NCBI RefSeq assembly: GCF_009796825.1
Contig: NZ_CP047030.1
Coordinates: forward strand, 186,001 to 250,000
Length of the DNA: 64,000 nt
Source: Algibacter sp. L3A6
Lineage (GTDB): Bacteria; Bacteroidota; Bacteroidia; Flavobacteriales; Flavobacteriaceae
Reading direction: 5' to 3'
In this document: positions 34,186-43,506 of the stretch, one piece after another
Layout of the letters: every line of letters begins with the position of its first letter
Position numbering within the stretch: the first letter of the stretch is position 1
The notes under the pieces: generated by a model
The model's database searches: none
Told to the model about the DNA's origin: nothing
Seen by the model: the letters and a program-made list of their open reading frames with translations, nothing else
Position numbers and translations under genes: made by a program

Positions 34186-34599
34186 ATGAAATTTATAAAA
34201 TTCTTATTAGTAGGCATTGTCTTCGGTATTCTATTAGTAAAATCCGAAGCCGTTTCATGGTATCGCATTTACGAAATGTTCCGTTTTCAATCCTTTCACA
34301 TGTACGGCATTATTGGTACGGCTGTAATATCGGGTATTTTGTTTTTACAAATATCAAAAAGAGGTTACATCAAAAGTATAGAAGGCGCCGATATATTTGT
34401 TCCTAAAAAAGACAACGGCATCACTCGCTATATTGTTGGCGGAATTATTTTTGGTTTAGGTTGGGCACTTATAGGTGCATGTCCTGGACCTATGTATATT
34501 CTTTTAGGTACAGGTGTTTCTAGCATGCTTGTTGTAATTGCGGCAGCCATAGTTGGTACATTTATTTACGGTATACTAAAAAGTAAACTCCCACACTAA
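34186..34599 (+). CDS. YeeE/YedE-family sulfur transporter, second half (DUF6691-like)
   Basis: The 137-residue membrane protein has about four helices and the paired motif FGLGWALIGACPGPMYILLG (~95-115), whose Cys is the partner of that in the preceding protein. Its start follows the previous stop after 2 nt, and the TauE gene begins immediately after its own stop, so all three are co-translated. Together the two halves should build one transporter. Confidence 0.87.
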   Translation: MKFIKFLLVGIVFGILLVKSEAVSWYRIYEMFRFQSFHMYGIIGTAVISGILFLQISKRGYIKSIEGADIFVPKKDNGITRYIVGGIIFGLGWALIGACPGPMYILLGTGVSSMLVVIAAAIVGTFIYGILKSKLPH

Positions 34600-35394
34600 A
34601 TGGAAAGCTCTCAAATTATAGGTTATGTAGGTGCGCTTATTGTTGGTCTCGTTTTGGGACTCATTGGTGGTGGTGGTTCTATATTAACTGTTCCTTTATT
34701 AGTCTACTTATTAGGCTACAACCCTATTGTTGCAACGGCATATTCTTTATTTGTTGTTGGCACAACTTCACTTGTAGGCACTTTACAGAAATTTAAAGAG
34801 GGCTTGGTAGATGTAAAAACCGGATTAGCTTTTTCATTTCCATCCTTTATTGCCGTCTATTTATCACGTCGTTATTTAGTGCCAAATATCCCAGAAACCT
34901 TATTTAACTTTGGCAATTTTACGTTAACTAAAGACATGAGTATCATGGTGTTTTTTGCTATAATTATGCTTATAGCATCCATTTCCATGATAAAAAAAGG
35001 AAAAACGGAGGACGTTGTTACAACAACAAGCCAACCTTATTACAAAACCTTTATACAAGGTTTAACCATAGGTACCATAACAGGTTTAATTGGTGCGGGA
35101 GGCGGATTTCTATATGTTCCGGCATTGGTACTTTGGGCTAACATCCCCATGAAAAAAGCAGTAGGAACCTCATTAATTATCGTAACTATAAATTCCCTTA
35201 TCGGCTTTACAGGCGATATGCAAACATTAGAAATCGAATGGACCTTCCTTTTAACATTTACGGGTATATCCATTTTTGGAATTATTCTAGGAAACTATTT
35301 TTCTAAATTTATTAGCAGTAGTAAACTCAAAAAAAGCTTCGGTTTTTTTGTTCTACTAATGGCCGTATACATTATGTACAAAGAGCTTAAATAG
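34600..35394 (+). CDS. TauE/SafE-family sulfite/organosulfonate exporter
   Basis: The 264-residue protein has about eight helices and the two repeated glycine-rich motifs of the family: GLIGGGGSILTVPLLVYLLG (~23-42) and GLIGAGGGFLYVPALVLWAN (~160-180). TauE/SafE proteins move sulfite, sulfonates or related anions across the inner membrane. Placed between YeeE transporters and an MBL-rhodanese enzyme, it probably exports the sulfite made when persulfide is oxidised. That is inferred from context. Confidence 0.9.
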   Translation: MESSQIIGYVGALIVGLVLGLIGGGGSILTVPLLVYLLGYNPIVATAYSLFVVGTTSLVGTLQKFKEGLVDVKTGLAFSFPSFIAVYLSRRYLVPNIPETLFNFGNFTLTKDMSIMVFFAIIMLIASISMIKKGKTEDVVTTTSQPYYKTFIQGLTIGTITGLIGAGGGFLYVPALVLWANIPMKKAVGTSLIIVTINSLIGFTGDMQTLEIEWTFLLTFTGISIFGIILGNYFSKFISSSKLKKSFGFFVLLMAVYIMYKELK

Positions 35395-35510
35395 CTTATG
35401 TAATAATTGTAACGTAGCAAACCATTAAAGTTTCTTAATTTTGAAACAAGAAATAAAAAAGTATCGATTTCATTCCTATTGAAATCACAGAAACCATAAA
35501 AAATTAAAAC

Positions 35511-36923
35511 ATGAAAATAGAACAAATATATACAGGTTGCTTAGCTCAAGGCGCTTACTACATAGAATCTAACGGCGAAGTTGCTATTATAGATCCATTG
35601 CGCGAAACGCAACAATATGTAGACAAAGCAAATAAAGAAAATGCTAAAATAAAATATATTTTTGAAACGCATTTTCATGCCGATTTTGTTTCTGGTCATG
35701 TTGATTTAGCTAAAAAAACCGGAGCAACTATTGTTTTTGGACCAAATGCAGAAACCGATTATAACGCTCACATAGCCAAAGACAACGAAACCTTTAAAAT
35801 TGGAGAAATCACTATTAAAGTATTGCATACACCTGGGCACACTTTAGAATCTTCTACCTATTTATTGATTGATGAAGACGGAAAAAACCATGCGATCTTC
35901 TCTGGAGACACTCTGTTTTTAGGTGATGTTGGCCGACCAGATTTAGCCATAAAATCTGATTTAACAAAAGAAGATTTAGCTGCCATGTTATTCGATTCGC
36001 TTCGTAACAAAATTATGACACTTGCCGACGATGTTATTGTATATCCAGCTCACGGCGCAGGCTCTGCTTGCGGAAAAAACCTAAGCAAAGAAACTGTTGG
36101 TATTTTAGGTGAACAGAAAAAAACGAATTATGCTTTACGTGCCGACATGACGCGTGAAGAATTTATAAAAGAAGTGCTTAATGGTATTGCTCCACCACCA
36201 CAATATTTTGCAAAAAATGCCATGATGAACAAATCGGGCTATGATAATTTTGAAACTATTCTGAAAAAAGGAGACACACCACTTTCTCCAGAAGCTTTTG
36301 AAGCGATGGCTAATAGTGAAGATGCATTAGTTTTAGACGTAAGACATCAAGACGATTTTGTAAAAGGCCATATCCCAAATTCTATTTCTATTGGTATTCA
36401 AGGTGGTTTTGCACCATGGGTTGGCGCTTTAATAACAGATTTAAAACAACCTATTCTACTTGTAGTTCCTGAAGGAAAGGCACAGGAGACTGTTACAAGA
36501 CTATCTCGTGTAGGGTATGATAACACTTTAGGTTACTTAGAAGGCGGCATAGAAAGCTGGAAAGCAGCTGGAAAAGATATAGAAACTATTCAATCAATAT
36601 CGGTTGATGAGTTCTCTAAGCACTTTAATGCAGAAGATATAAAGGTTTTAGATGTTAGAAAAGATGGAGAGTACAACTCGGAGCATTTAAAAGGTGACAA
36701 CGTTAAGCATTTTGCGCTAGATTATATTAACGATAATATGAGTAGAATTGATAAAAATCAAACTTACTACGTGCATTGTGCTGGTGGTTACCGCTCGGTA
36801 ATAACAGCATCTATTTTAAAAGCTAGAGGTTTTGATAACTTAATTGATATTGCAGGAGGATTTGGAGCTATTAAAAACTCCGATTTACCAACCACAGATT
36901 TTGTGTGTCCAAGTACGCTTTAG
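35511..36923 (+). CDS. MBL-fold hydrolase fused to two rhodanese domains (persulfide dioxygenase-like)
   Basis: The 470-residue protein has a metallo-beta-lactamase domain (~1-245) with ETHFHADFVSGH, HTPGHTLESSTYL, SGDTLFLGDVGRPDLA and YPAHGAGSACG, matching ETHE1/BlhB-type persulfide dioxygenases. Rhodanese domain 1 (~265-360; VLDVRHQDDFVKGHIPNSIS) lacks the catalytic Cys (LLVVPEGKAQ in its place). Domain 2 (~370-465; VLDVRKDGEYNSEHL) has the active HCAGGYRS loop. It would oxidise glutathione-type or protein persulfide to sulfite and shuttle sulfane sulfur, fitting the transporters upstream. It ends with a strong terminator. Confidence 0.9.
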   Translation: MKIEQIYTGCLAQGAYYIESNGEVAIIDPLRETQQYVDKANKENAKIKYIFETHFHADFVSGHVDLAKKTGATIVFGPNAETDYNAHIAKDNETFKIGEITIKVLHTPGHTLESSTYLLIDEDGKNHAIFSGDTLFLGDVGRPDLAIKSDLTKEDLAAMLFDSLRNKIMTLADDVIVYPAHGAGSACGKNLSKETVGILGEQKKTNYALRADMTREEFIKEVLNGIAPPPQYFAKNAMMNKSGYDNFETILKKGDTPLSPEAFEAMANSEDALVLDVRHQDDFVKGHIPNSISIGIQGGFAPWVGALITDLKQPILLVVPEGKAQETVTRLSRVGYDNTLGYLEGGIESWKAAGKDIETIQSISVDEFSKHFNAEDIKVLDVRKDGEYNSEHLKGDNVKHFALDYINDNMSRIDKNQTYYVHCAGGYRSVITASILKARGFDNLIDIAGGFGAIKNSDLPTTDFVCPSTL

Positions 36924-36934
36924 AGAAATCGCAA

Positions 36935-36976
36935 AAAAAAAGCCTCAAAAGTTTTAAAACTCATGAGGCTTTTTTT
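36935..36976. terminator. Bidirectional terminator after the MBL-rhodanese gene
   Basis: AAAAAAAGCCTCA and TGAGGCTTTTTT form a strong stem around a 16-nt loop with A and T tracts on both sides, so it can act for the convergent DUF3500 gene too. Confidence 0.8.
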
Positions 36977-37100
36977 ACTAATGATTTATTATGATCGGCT
37001 AAAAAGCATCTTAATTATCCTTCATGGCTATGAGGGTGACTATGAGAATGTCCGTGCGATTTATTAGTAACGTCAACTTTATAATCAAATTTTATATTGC

Positions 37101-38465
37101 TTAATTTATGATGATCTGCCATAGCATAATGCTCAAATAAAGTTTTTGGACCATCTTCACTTCATTTATTATGTAGGCAAACAAACCGTAATCTCCTCCA
37201 TTATCTGTTGATGGATTGTTTGGTATTCTAGTTATACTATGGACATGGTTCCAATCATCAATATTATTACTATTTGCACCAGTAACATCTTCTGTATTGA
37301 ACTCAGCCCATAAATATGGATTGTATATTCGATAATAAAATTGAGATGTGGCGGTTGGAGCATCTACATTATCAATCCAAACAAAGTAAGTATCATCGAT
37401 ATTTGTTATAATATCATCCCACCAAACATCGGCAAAAGTATCCGATAAATTATAAACATACTCTTTCATCACTAGTATTAGGTTTGCTTTAGTTGCATCA
37501 GACATGTCGGTATATTTCAATCCTGTTTCGAAACCAGAATAATCGTATGTTCCAATGTACGGATCAGGATCTCCGTTCATATCAGCTGGTCCTACTTCCA
37601 AGTCGCGAGAACTAGATGTTGTAACTGCTTTTGTATTTTCATCGGCACTAAATCCATTATATAGGTTTAATGCTAAATCTCTTTCGTTTTCAAAAATATC
37701 AAAAGCTACACCGTTATAAGTCTCTGAAGCTGGCTCTCCCCCAAGAAAAGCAGGTACAATAGACACATTATCTCCATGTACTAAAAAGTTAATCACACAA
37801 TGATGTCCATCTAACTGAAATCCCCAAGACCCACTAGTTTCAGGATTACCAAACATATCAATAGAATAAAAATCAGGATCCCATACATCACTCATAATAT
37901 TATTTAACCATCCTTCAGACAGCTCGGTAATTTCATATACTTTTTGATAACCATCTGCACTTAAAAACAATTGTAACATCGCTTTAAAACTTGTTAACTG
38001 TGCTATCGATAAATCGCCATAAGTTATACCATCTCTATTCCCATTATTTGCGGGCGTATTATGCCATAAATAGAAACGTTCATCATCCAAGCAAACAGAA
38101 GCTTCTTCTAATAACGTAGAAGACAATGATGCTCTAAAAGCAACCATAGCTTCACGCATAGCTTCAATTTCATCATTTGTAGACTGTTCTACTTCACCTG
38201 TTGTATTACAAGCAACTGTGCTCCCGCTTCCATCATCACTATCGTCTGAATCATTACTATTAGAAACATAGCCACTCGGTTGCTCACAAGCCGATAATGT
38301 AACGCTAGGATCACCCAAACCATCTTCATCAGCATCTTGATACCAAGTGCTTTCAACACATGAATCATCATCAGATTCATCACCATCGCTACCACAAGAT
38401 AATATTGTAACTGAAACGAAAACCAACAGAACAACTAACTGTAATTTAATAAATACCTCTTTCAT
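37101..38465 (-). CDS. DUF3500-type lipoprotein, C-terminus frameshifted
   Basis: The intact frame gives 454 residues with a lipoprotein signal (VTILSCG, Cys ~24), a calcium-binding-like TSP3 segment (WYQDADEDGLGDP) and a Ser/Asp linker. The main domain (~90-440) has GFQLDGHHCVINFLVHGDN, FLGGEPASETYNGVAFD and NHVHSITRIPNNPSTDNGGD. Near 37160 the frame turns into an unlikely tail (MVQKLYLSIMLWQIIIN). In the neighbouring frame the sequence continues EDGPKTLFEHYAMADHHKLS and ends in a His-rich tail, KSHGHSHSHPHSHEG, at a stop at 37015-37017. A 1-bp change or sequence error is likely. The role is unknown. Confidence 0.75.
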   Translation of the reverse strand: MKEVFIKLQLVVLLVFVSVTILSCGSDGDESDDDSCVESTWYQDADEDGLGDPSVTLSACEQPSGYVSNSNDSDDSDDGSGSTVACNTTGEVEQSTNDEIEAMREAMVAFRASLSSTLLEEASVCLDDERFYLWHNTPANNGNRDGITYGDLSIAQLTSFKAMLQLFLSADGYQKVYEITELSEGWLNNIMSDVWDPDFYSIDMFGNPETSGSWGFQLDGHHCVINFLVHGDNVSIVPAFLGGEPASETYNGVAFDIFENERDLALNLYNGFSADENTKAVTTSSSRDLEVGPADMNGDPDPYIGTYDYSGFETGLKYTDMSDATKANLILVMKEYVYNLSDTFADVWWDDIITNIDDTYFVWIDNVDAPTATSQFYYRIYNPYLWAEFNTEDVTGANSNNIDDWNHVHSITRIPNNPSTDNGGDYGLFAYIINEVKMVQKLYLSIMLWQIIIN

Positions 38466-38564
38466 CCTTTTCTATTTTTAGTTAATTTTAAAATAAAAGT
38501 AGAGTCTTTTAGCTTATTAAAATAAAAATTGAGGTGAATTTGAAGATGGCCGAGGTAAAACAGA

Positions 38565-39254
38565 TTAAACTCTTAATTTTTTAACAACTTCATCTTTATA
38601 TGTTGCACTAATTGGAATTTTAACAGCCTCTATTTCAAGTGTATCCTTGTATATCGTTTTTACTTTTTTTAATGCAACTATATAAGATCTATGTACTCGT
38701 TGAAATTCTAGTTCTGGTAATTTTTTTAAAATATTTTTCATGGTATACCGAGCTACGATTTTTGTTTTATTTTGAAGATGAATACCAATATAATCATCAA
38801 GAGCTTCAATTAAAACAATATCCTCAAATGCAATATTGTAAAGCTTATAGTCTGCTCGTATAGCTAAATTGGAGTGATTTAATGGCTCATTTTTTTCTAA
38901 TTTAATTTCTTTATTCACCTTTTCTGTAGCTTCAAAAAAACGATCAAAAGAAAAAGGCTTTAATAAATAATCGGAAGCATTAACATTAAAACCTTCTACA
39001 GCATAATTACTATAAGCCGTGGTGAAAACAACTTTTACATTATGCTTTAATGATTTATAAAGATCTATGCCATTTAATTTAGGCATGTGAATGTCTAAAA
39101 AAAGTAAATCAACATCAAACTTATTTAAATACTTTATGGCTTTTTCTTGCGACGTAAAGGTGTGGATTAAATCTACACATTCTATTTGCTCACAATATGC
39201 CATAATCACCTCTAAAGCAAGTGGCTCATCATCTAATGCTATTGCTTTTATCAT
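38565..39254 (-). CDS. LytTR-family response regulator
   Basis: The 229-residue protein has a receiver domain (~1-115) with acidic DDEP near residue 8-11, the phosphoacceptor Asp in DLLFLDIHMPKLNG (~56) and the conserved Lys in YLLKPFSFDRF (~103). It is followed by a LytTR DNA-binding domain (~130-229; QRVHRSYIVALKKVK). Its start overlaps the end of the histidine kinase gene by 4 nt, so the two form a two-component system. Targets are unknown; the DUF3500 lipoprotein gene downstream is a candidate because of position. Confidence 0.93.
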   Translation of the reverse strand: MIKAIALDDEPLALEVIMAYCEQIECVDLIHTFTSQEKAIKYLNKFDVDLLFLDIHMPKLNGIDLYKSLKHNVKVVFTTAYSNYAVEGFNVNASDYLLKPFSFDRFFEATEKVNKEIKLEKNEPLNHSNLAIRADYKLYNIAFEDIVLIEALDDYIGIHLQNKTKIVARYTMKNILKKLPELEFQRVHRSYIVALKKVKTIYKDTLEIEAVKIPISATYKDEVVKKLRV

Positions 39255-40279
39255 GCTATATCTATTAAAAGATTAACTTCCCATTTCCCCTGAACTTCTC
39301 CAATATCTAACTTATATTTATTTCGATATAAAATATCCAACCTTTTTTGTGTATTACTTAAGCCTTCCTTAGTAGCCGATTTGTTAATTTCTTCTACTGA
39401 CACAATATCATTTTTTACAAAAAGTTCTATTTTATTTTTTTTTATAGTTATACTAATATCGATTTTTGTTGGTACTTCTGGACTAACCCCATACTTAAAA
39501 GCATTTTCAATGTAAGTAATAAGAATAATTGGACCTATTTCTTTTCCTTCACAATTTCCACTAATTTGAAATTGTAAATCGACCTGATTACCCATTCTTA
39601 ATTTTTGCAACTCAACATAATTTTCTATGTATTGTAATTCTTTTTTTAAATCAACTTTATCCGTACTACTTTCGGTAACAATATAGCGCATCATATCTGC
39701 CAATTTCAACACAGCTCTTGGTGCTTTGTTAGAATTTGTTAGTGTAAGGGAATAAATATTATTAAGTGTATTAAATAAAAAATGTGGATTAATTTGAGCT
39801 TTTAAATATGAGACTTCAGATAAAAGTTTTTCATTTTTAACTTCGGCCAATCGATTTTCTAACCGCAATAATAAAGATAATATCCAAACCATAAAAAATT
39901 GGAATATTAACGCGTTTGTTACATTAAATACACTTAAGAATCCGCGAGGTCTTTGTAAATGTTTTATTTGCATATTAGGCCGTATATGATCTACTCCTAA
40001 ATCTACAACCAAAATAGGTAAGTAAGACACGGCAAAACCACAAGCAAGAATTAATAAACCATATAAAACCCATTTTTTTTGAAGATAAAATTTAGGTACA
40101 ATAACATAATAGTGTAAAAATAAGAAAACAACTAATAAGAAATAACTAAAAAAGTTTCTTAAAAAAGGAGCTACCGTAAATAACAACCAACCTTTATTAT
40201 AATCTGGGGAGCTCACAATAGGAATGCCTAATAAAGCAATTCCGAGTAATAGATGAATGATTAGTGTTTTTTTTTCCAA
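39251..40279 (-). CDS. LytS-type sensor histidine kinase
   Basis: This 342-residue protein has four membrane helices in residues ~8-150, then a His_kinase dimerisation segment with QINPHFLFNTLNNIYSLTL (phospho-His ~167) and an ATPase N-box LITYIENAFKYGVSPEV (~262). The C-terminal G-box is short, EGLSNTQKRLDILYR. The layout is typical of the flavobacterial LytS/YehU-like kinases that pair with LytTR regulators. No extracellular sensor domain is present, so sensing is probably in the membrane. Confidence 0.92.
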   Translation of the reverse strand: MEKKTLIIHLLLGIALLGIPIVSSPDYNKGWLLFTVAPFLRNFFSYFLLVVFLFLHYYVIVPKFYLQKKWVLYGLLILACGFAVSYLPILVVDLGVDHIRPNMQIKHLQRPRGFLSVFNVTNALIFQFFMVWILSLLLRLENRLAEVKNEKLLSEVSYLKAQINPHFLFNTLNNIYSLTLTNSNKAPRAVLKLADMMRYIVTESSTDKVDLKKELQYIENYVELQKLRMGNQVDLQFQISGNCEGKEIGPIILITYIENAFKYGVSPEVPTKIDISITIKKNKIELFVKNDIVSVEEINKSATKEGLSNTQKRLDILYRNKYKLDIGEVQGKWEVNLLIDIA

Positions 40280-40390
40280 ACTATAGTTAATAAAATAGTG
40301 ATAAGCTAAAAATAAGAAAAAACTAGCTTTACAAAAATAATTGAGGTAGGAGTCCTATTTTTTAAGGTAAAAGATCTAAACATCACAAAA

Positions 40391-40420
40391 AAAGACCTTT
40401 CATTTTAATGAAAGGTCTTT
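40391..40420. terminator. Bidirectional terminator between the histidine kinase and clpS
   Basis: A 14-bp perfect stem, AAAGACCTTTCATT/AATGAAAGGTCTTT, with a 2-nt centre is flanked by A and T tracts. It lies just beyond the clpS stop and upstream of the kinase gene. Confidence 0.8.
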
Positions 40421-40443
40421 TTTGATTATTGTATATATGTGTT

Positions 40444-40719
40444 TTACACGAGCTCTGCACTTAAGCCTGCTTCTAGCAGCATAGAGCAACGTGGTTTTAA
40501 ATCGTCTAATAAGCCTGTTTTAACCGTACATTTCCCTTTGTAATGCACTAACATAGCGCATTGTTCTGCTTGTTCTGGTGTATGCTCGCAAGCATAAATT
40601 AATGTATCAATAACGTGATCGAAAGTATTTACATCGTCGTTATGCAAAACAATCTCGTTTTGAGTTAAAACTTCTTCTTCTAGCAATAATTCTTCGAATG
40701 TTTTTTCTTGTATACTCAT
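40444..40719 (-). CDS. clpS: ATP-dependent Clp protease adaptor ClpS
   Basis: The 91-residue protein has the ClpS core: LHNDDVNTFDHVIDTLIYAC, then HTPEQAEQCAMLVHYKGKC and a C-terminal VKTGLLDDLKPRCSMLLEAG. NDDVNTFDHV is the N-degron-recognition strand and the HYKGKC strand is characteristic. ClpS delivers proteins with N-degron residues to ClpAP in the cytoplasm. It follows prmA on the same strand (67-nt gap), a pairing seen in other flavobacteria. Confidence 0.95.
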   Translation of the reverse strand: MSIQEKTFEELLLEEEVLTQNEIVLHNDDVNTFDHVIDTLIYACEHTPEQAEQCAMLVHYKGKCTVKTGLLDDLKPRCSMLLEAGLSAELV

Positions 40720-40786
40720 AATTTACACTATGTCTTTCTTATGTTTCCTTATCGGAAAACACTTGGTTAACGGTTTAAATATGTTA

Positions 40787-41623
40787 CTAATTTAAAAATT
40801 TTAACGATACCCAATTGTTTCTTTCTAACTTTTCTTCAAATTTTAACAAATGTTTTTCACATTCGGCTGTTATTAACGGAATGTCTTCAGCATAAAATCC
40901 ACTTAAAAATAACATACCATTTTTATTTAAACAAGCAGCATAAGTTGCCATATCTTGAAGTAGAATATTGCGGTTAATATTTGCTATAATAACATCGTAA
41001 CTTTTACCTTTTAAAGCAGAAGCATCGCCTTCTATAACCGTGATATGCTCAGCATTGTTACGCTCTACATTCTCTAAACTATTAAGGTAACACCAATTAT
41101 CATAATCTACAGCATCTAGAGGTTTTGCCCCTTTCATTTCTGCAAGAATCGCTAAAACTCCAGTACCACAACCCATATCTAAAACCGATTTATCTTTCAA
41201 ATCTGTTTTTAAAATATGCTGAATCATCATGTGTGTCGTTTCATGATGCCCTGTACCAAAACTCATTTTTGGTTCTATAATAATATCATAAGTTGTATCT
41301 GGTTTCTCGTGAAAAGGTGCTCTAACAGAACAGGCATCGTCAACAATAATAGGATTAAAATTTTTCTCCCATTCCTCGTTCCAGTTCGTTTGTTCTATTT
41401 CATTGAATTCGTAAGTAATTTCAAACTCATCAGATTTTAATATTTGAACATCGTCTAAAATATTAGCATTCCATTCTTCTTTTTGAATGTAAGCCGTTGC
41501 TCCATCTTCGTTTTCTACAAAACTCTCGAAACCAGCGTAACCAAGTTCTGCTATTAAAATCTCTACGGCTGGCTGTAATGGCGCTACTTTAAAATAGTAC
41601 CCAATATAAATAATATTTGACAT
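40787..41623 (-). CDS. prmA: Ribosomal protein L11 methyltransferase
   Basis: The 278-residue protein has an N-terminal L11-binding domain (~1-90) and a SAM methyltransferase domain. Visible motifs are SFGTGHHETTHMMIQ (~121-135), SAM loop DMGCGTGVLAI (~146-156), and NINRNIL (N-I-N-x-x-x-L, ~213-219). PrmA trimethylates ribosomal protein L11 at several amines. Identification is firm. It precedes clpS on the same strand. Confidence 0.94.
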   Translation of the reverse strand: MSNIIYIGYYFKVAPLQPAVEILIAELGYAGFESFVENEDGATAYIQKEEWNANILDDVQILKSDEFEITYEFNEIEQTNWNEEWEKNFNPIIVDDACSVRAPFHEKPDTTYDIIIEPKMSFGTGHHETTHMMIQHILKTDLKDKSVLDMGCGTGVLAILAEMKGAKPLDAVDYDNWCYLNSLENVERNNAEHITVIEGDASALKGKSYDVIIANINRNILLQDMATYAACLNKNGMLFLSGFYAEDIPLITAECEKHLLKFEEKLERNNWVSLKFLN

Positions 41624-41870
41624 TTGATTTTTTATTAAAGTGCAAATTTAAGCGTTATTAACGGAGTTCGTGATAAAATTTTATTAAAAATTATTTTGAA
41701 GCGACTGCTTTATGATGGTTTTAGCCTTTCGGACGTTCGGAGATATCTAACTTGATTTCGTAAACAGAAATTCTAATTGTTTATATTCTCTATAACCAAG
41801 TATGTGTGATTTCTCCTTGCATAGAAATGACAAAAGATTTAAAGGAAAATAACCGGTATTTATAAAACAA

Positions 41871-41904
41871 AAAACACCTTATCAAGTGAATGATAAAGTG
41901 TTTT
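41871..41904. terminator. Strong hairpin in the prmA-tpiA gap
   Basis: AAAACACCTTATCA pairs with TGATAAAGTGTTTT (one G-T mismatch) around AGTGAA, flanked by A and T tracts. The gap 41624-42141 has no gene; this hairpin and dispersed repeat copy 4 are its only features. Confidence 0.55.
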
Positions 41905-42007
41905 ACATTTTCAATACATCATTAAAAAAGTTGACGTATTTAATTTATTTTAAATAGAACTTTGCAAAAATGAAGACCCAAAAGGGCTGTCTCTACATTT
42001 TGCAGGT

Positions 42008-42116
42008 TAGCCCGTGTTAGAGATTGAGGCTTTGTTGGAGCTCTTTTTGTGTGGTTGCACCTATGCAACACAAAAAAGCGACTGCGGTAAGCTCGGCCCT
42101 TTTCGGGTAACGCCCT
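42008..42116 (-). repeat. Dispersed structured repeat, copy 4
   Basis: Read on the minus strand it starts GGGCGTTACCCGAAAAGGGC then CGAGCTTACCGC and ends TCAATCTCTAACACGGG. The centre pairs TTTTTGTGT (42044-42052) with ACACAAAAA (42068-42076). It starts 26 nt after the tpiA stop in the sense direction. Confidence 0.8.
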
Positions 42117-42141
42117 AATTACTTTTAACTAATTGTATGTT

Positions 42142-42891
42142 TTAAAAAGCATTTACAATTGCGAAAAAATCTTCCGCATTTAGAGCTGCTCCTCCAATTA
42201 AACCACCATCTACGTCTGGTTTAGAGAAAATTTCTTCAGCATTTGCTGGCTTAACGCTACCTCCGTAAAGGATAGAAACCTCATCGGCAACATCATTTCC
42301 GTATTTATCGGCTAAAGTTTTTCTAATAAATGCATGCATATCTTGAGCTTGCTCTGGGCTTGCTGTTTCTCCAGTACCAATGGCCCAAACAGGCTCGTAG
42401 GCTAACACAATGTTTTGAAATGCCGCTGCTTCTAAATGAAACAATGCATTTTTAATTTGATTACCAACTATAGTCTCTTCGTTTCCAGATTTTCTATCGG
42501 CTAATTCTTCACCAAAACAGAAAATTACACGCATACCTTTTGCTAGAGCTGCATCGGTTTTTTTAGCAAGTAACTCATCGGTTTCATTGAAATATTCACG
42601 ACGCTCACTGTGACCTAAAATTACAGTATTAACGCCAATACTTTTCAACATACTTGCACTAATTTCACCTGTATAGGCTCCATTTTCTGCAAAGTGCATG
42701 TTTTGTGCTATAACTTCTATATTAGAAGTTTTTAATGCTTGATATGCCTGAAATAAATTGGTAAAGGTTGGTGCTACCATTACTTCTGCATTAGAGCTTG
42801 TTGTTTGATTTTTTAACGCAGTAATTAACGCTTCGGTTTGCGCTAAATCGTTATTCATTTTCCAGTTTCCTGCTACAATGTTTTTTCTCAT
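42142..42891 (-). CDS. tpiA: Triosephosphate isomerase
   Basis: The 249-residue glycolytic enzyme interconverts dihydroxyacetone phosphate and glyceraldehyde 3-phosphate. It shows GNWKMNNDL (catalytic Lys, ~11), LGHSERREYF (catalytic His, ~92), AYEPVWAIGTGETAS (catalytic Glu, ~167) and ILYGGSVKPANA. Length and motifs are standard. A dispersed repeat copy lies directly downstream. Confidence 0.97.
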   Translation of the reverse strand: MRKNIVAGNWKMNNDLAQTEALITALKNQTTSSNAEVMVAPTFTNLFQAYQALKTSNIEVIAQNMHFAENGAYTGEISASMLKSIGVNTVILGHSERREYFNETDELLAKKTDAALAKGMRVIFCFGEELADRKSGNEETIVGNQIKNALFHLEAAAFQNIVLAYEPVWAIGTGETASPEQAQDMHAFIRKTLADKYGNDVADEVSILYGGSVKPANAEEIFSKPDVDGGLIGGAALNAEDFFAIVNAF

Positions 42892-42973
42892 AGTTGCCTT
42901 TTAACCTTCCCTAAATTGACAAGGATATTTTTTTAAAAAAGTTAGTAATTGTTGTTTTCTACTGCTAAAATAG

Positions 42974-43462
42974 TTAATTTTTTATAGCTTTTATTAACTT
43001 ATCGTCATCAGCTTCAATAACATTAAATACAACGATTTCGCCAGCTTTATTTATTACCAAATATCTAGGAATCCAACTGATATTTAAAAAATCTGCAAAA
43101 TCACAATCTTTAGCATTTGGCATAAAATAATGGTCGCCATTTACTTGGTATTTTGCAATACCGCGTTGCCAAGCCCCTTGCTCTCTATCTAAAGATAAAA
43201 ACACATAGCCTATTTCTGGATTGTTGGCTTGTAGCGCCTTAACTTTAGGCATACCTTTAATACAATCGCTACACCAAGATGCCCAAACATCGATAACTAT
43301 TGTTTTACCTTGGTGTTTATCTAATATGCTTTGGAAGGTTACCTCGTCGCCATTTTGAGCAATAAAGGTATCATTTAAAGCTTCGGCAGAAAATTGTTTT
43401 GGCTCGTCTTTACAGCTTAAAAAAGTGATTAATAAAACGAAAATATATTTAATCTTGTTCAT
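42974..43462 (-). CDS. TlpA-like thioredoxin-fold lipoprotein
   Basis: The 162-residue protein has a lipoprotein signal (FVLLITFLSC, Cys ~17) and a thioredoxin fold with the redox motif WASWCSDCIKGMP (CxxC, ~60-63) and the cis-proline region SWIPRYLVINKAGEIV. It probably acts as a periplasmic thiol-disulfide reductase, as in cytochrome maturation or protein repair. It stands 44 nt downstream of the OppB-type permease gene and before tpiA on the same strand. Confidence 0.88.
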   Translation of the reverse strand: MNKIKYIFVLLITFLSCKDEPKQFSAEALNDTFIAQNGDEVTFQSILDKHQGKTIVIDVWASWCSDCIKGMPKVKALQANNPEIGYVFLSLDREQGAWQRGIAKYQVNGDHYFMPNAKDCDFADFLNISWIPRYLVINKAGEIVVFNVIEADDDKLIKAIKN

Positions 43463-43506
43463 ATAAAAAGTGTTTGAAATGTTTACGCTTTTGCGGAAAT
43501 AAATAT

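Noticed and set aside
36300..36580. Broken enzyme at the first rhodanese domain lacking Cys
   Set aside because: A Cys-less rhodanese domain beside an active one is a common natural arrangement in MBL-rhodanese fusions; the frame is intact.
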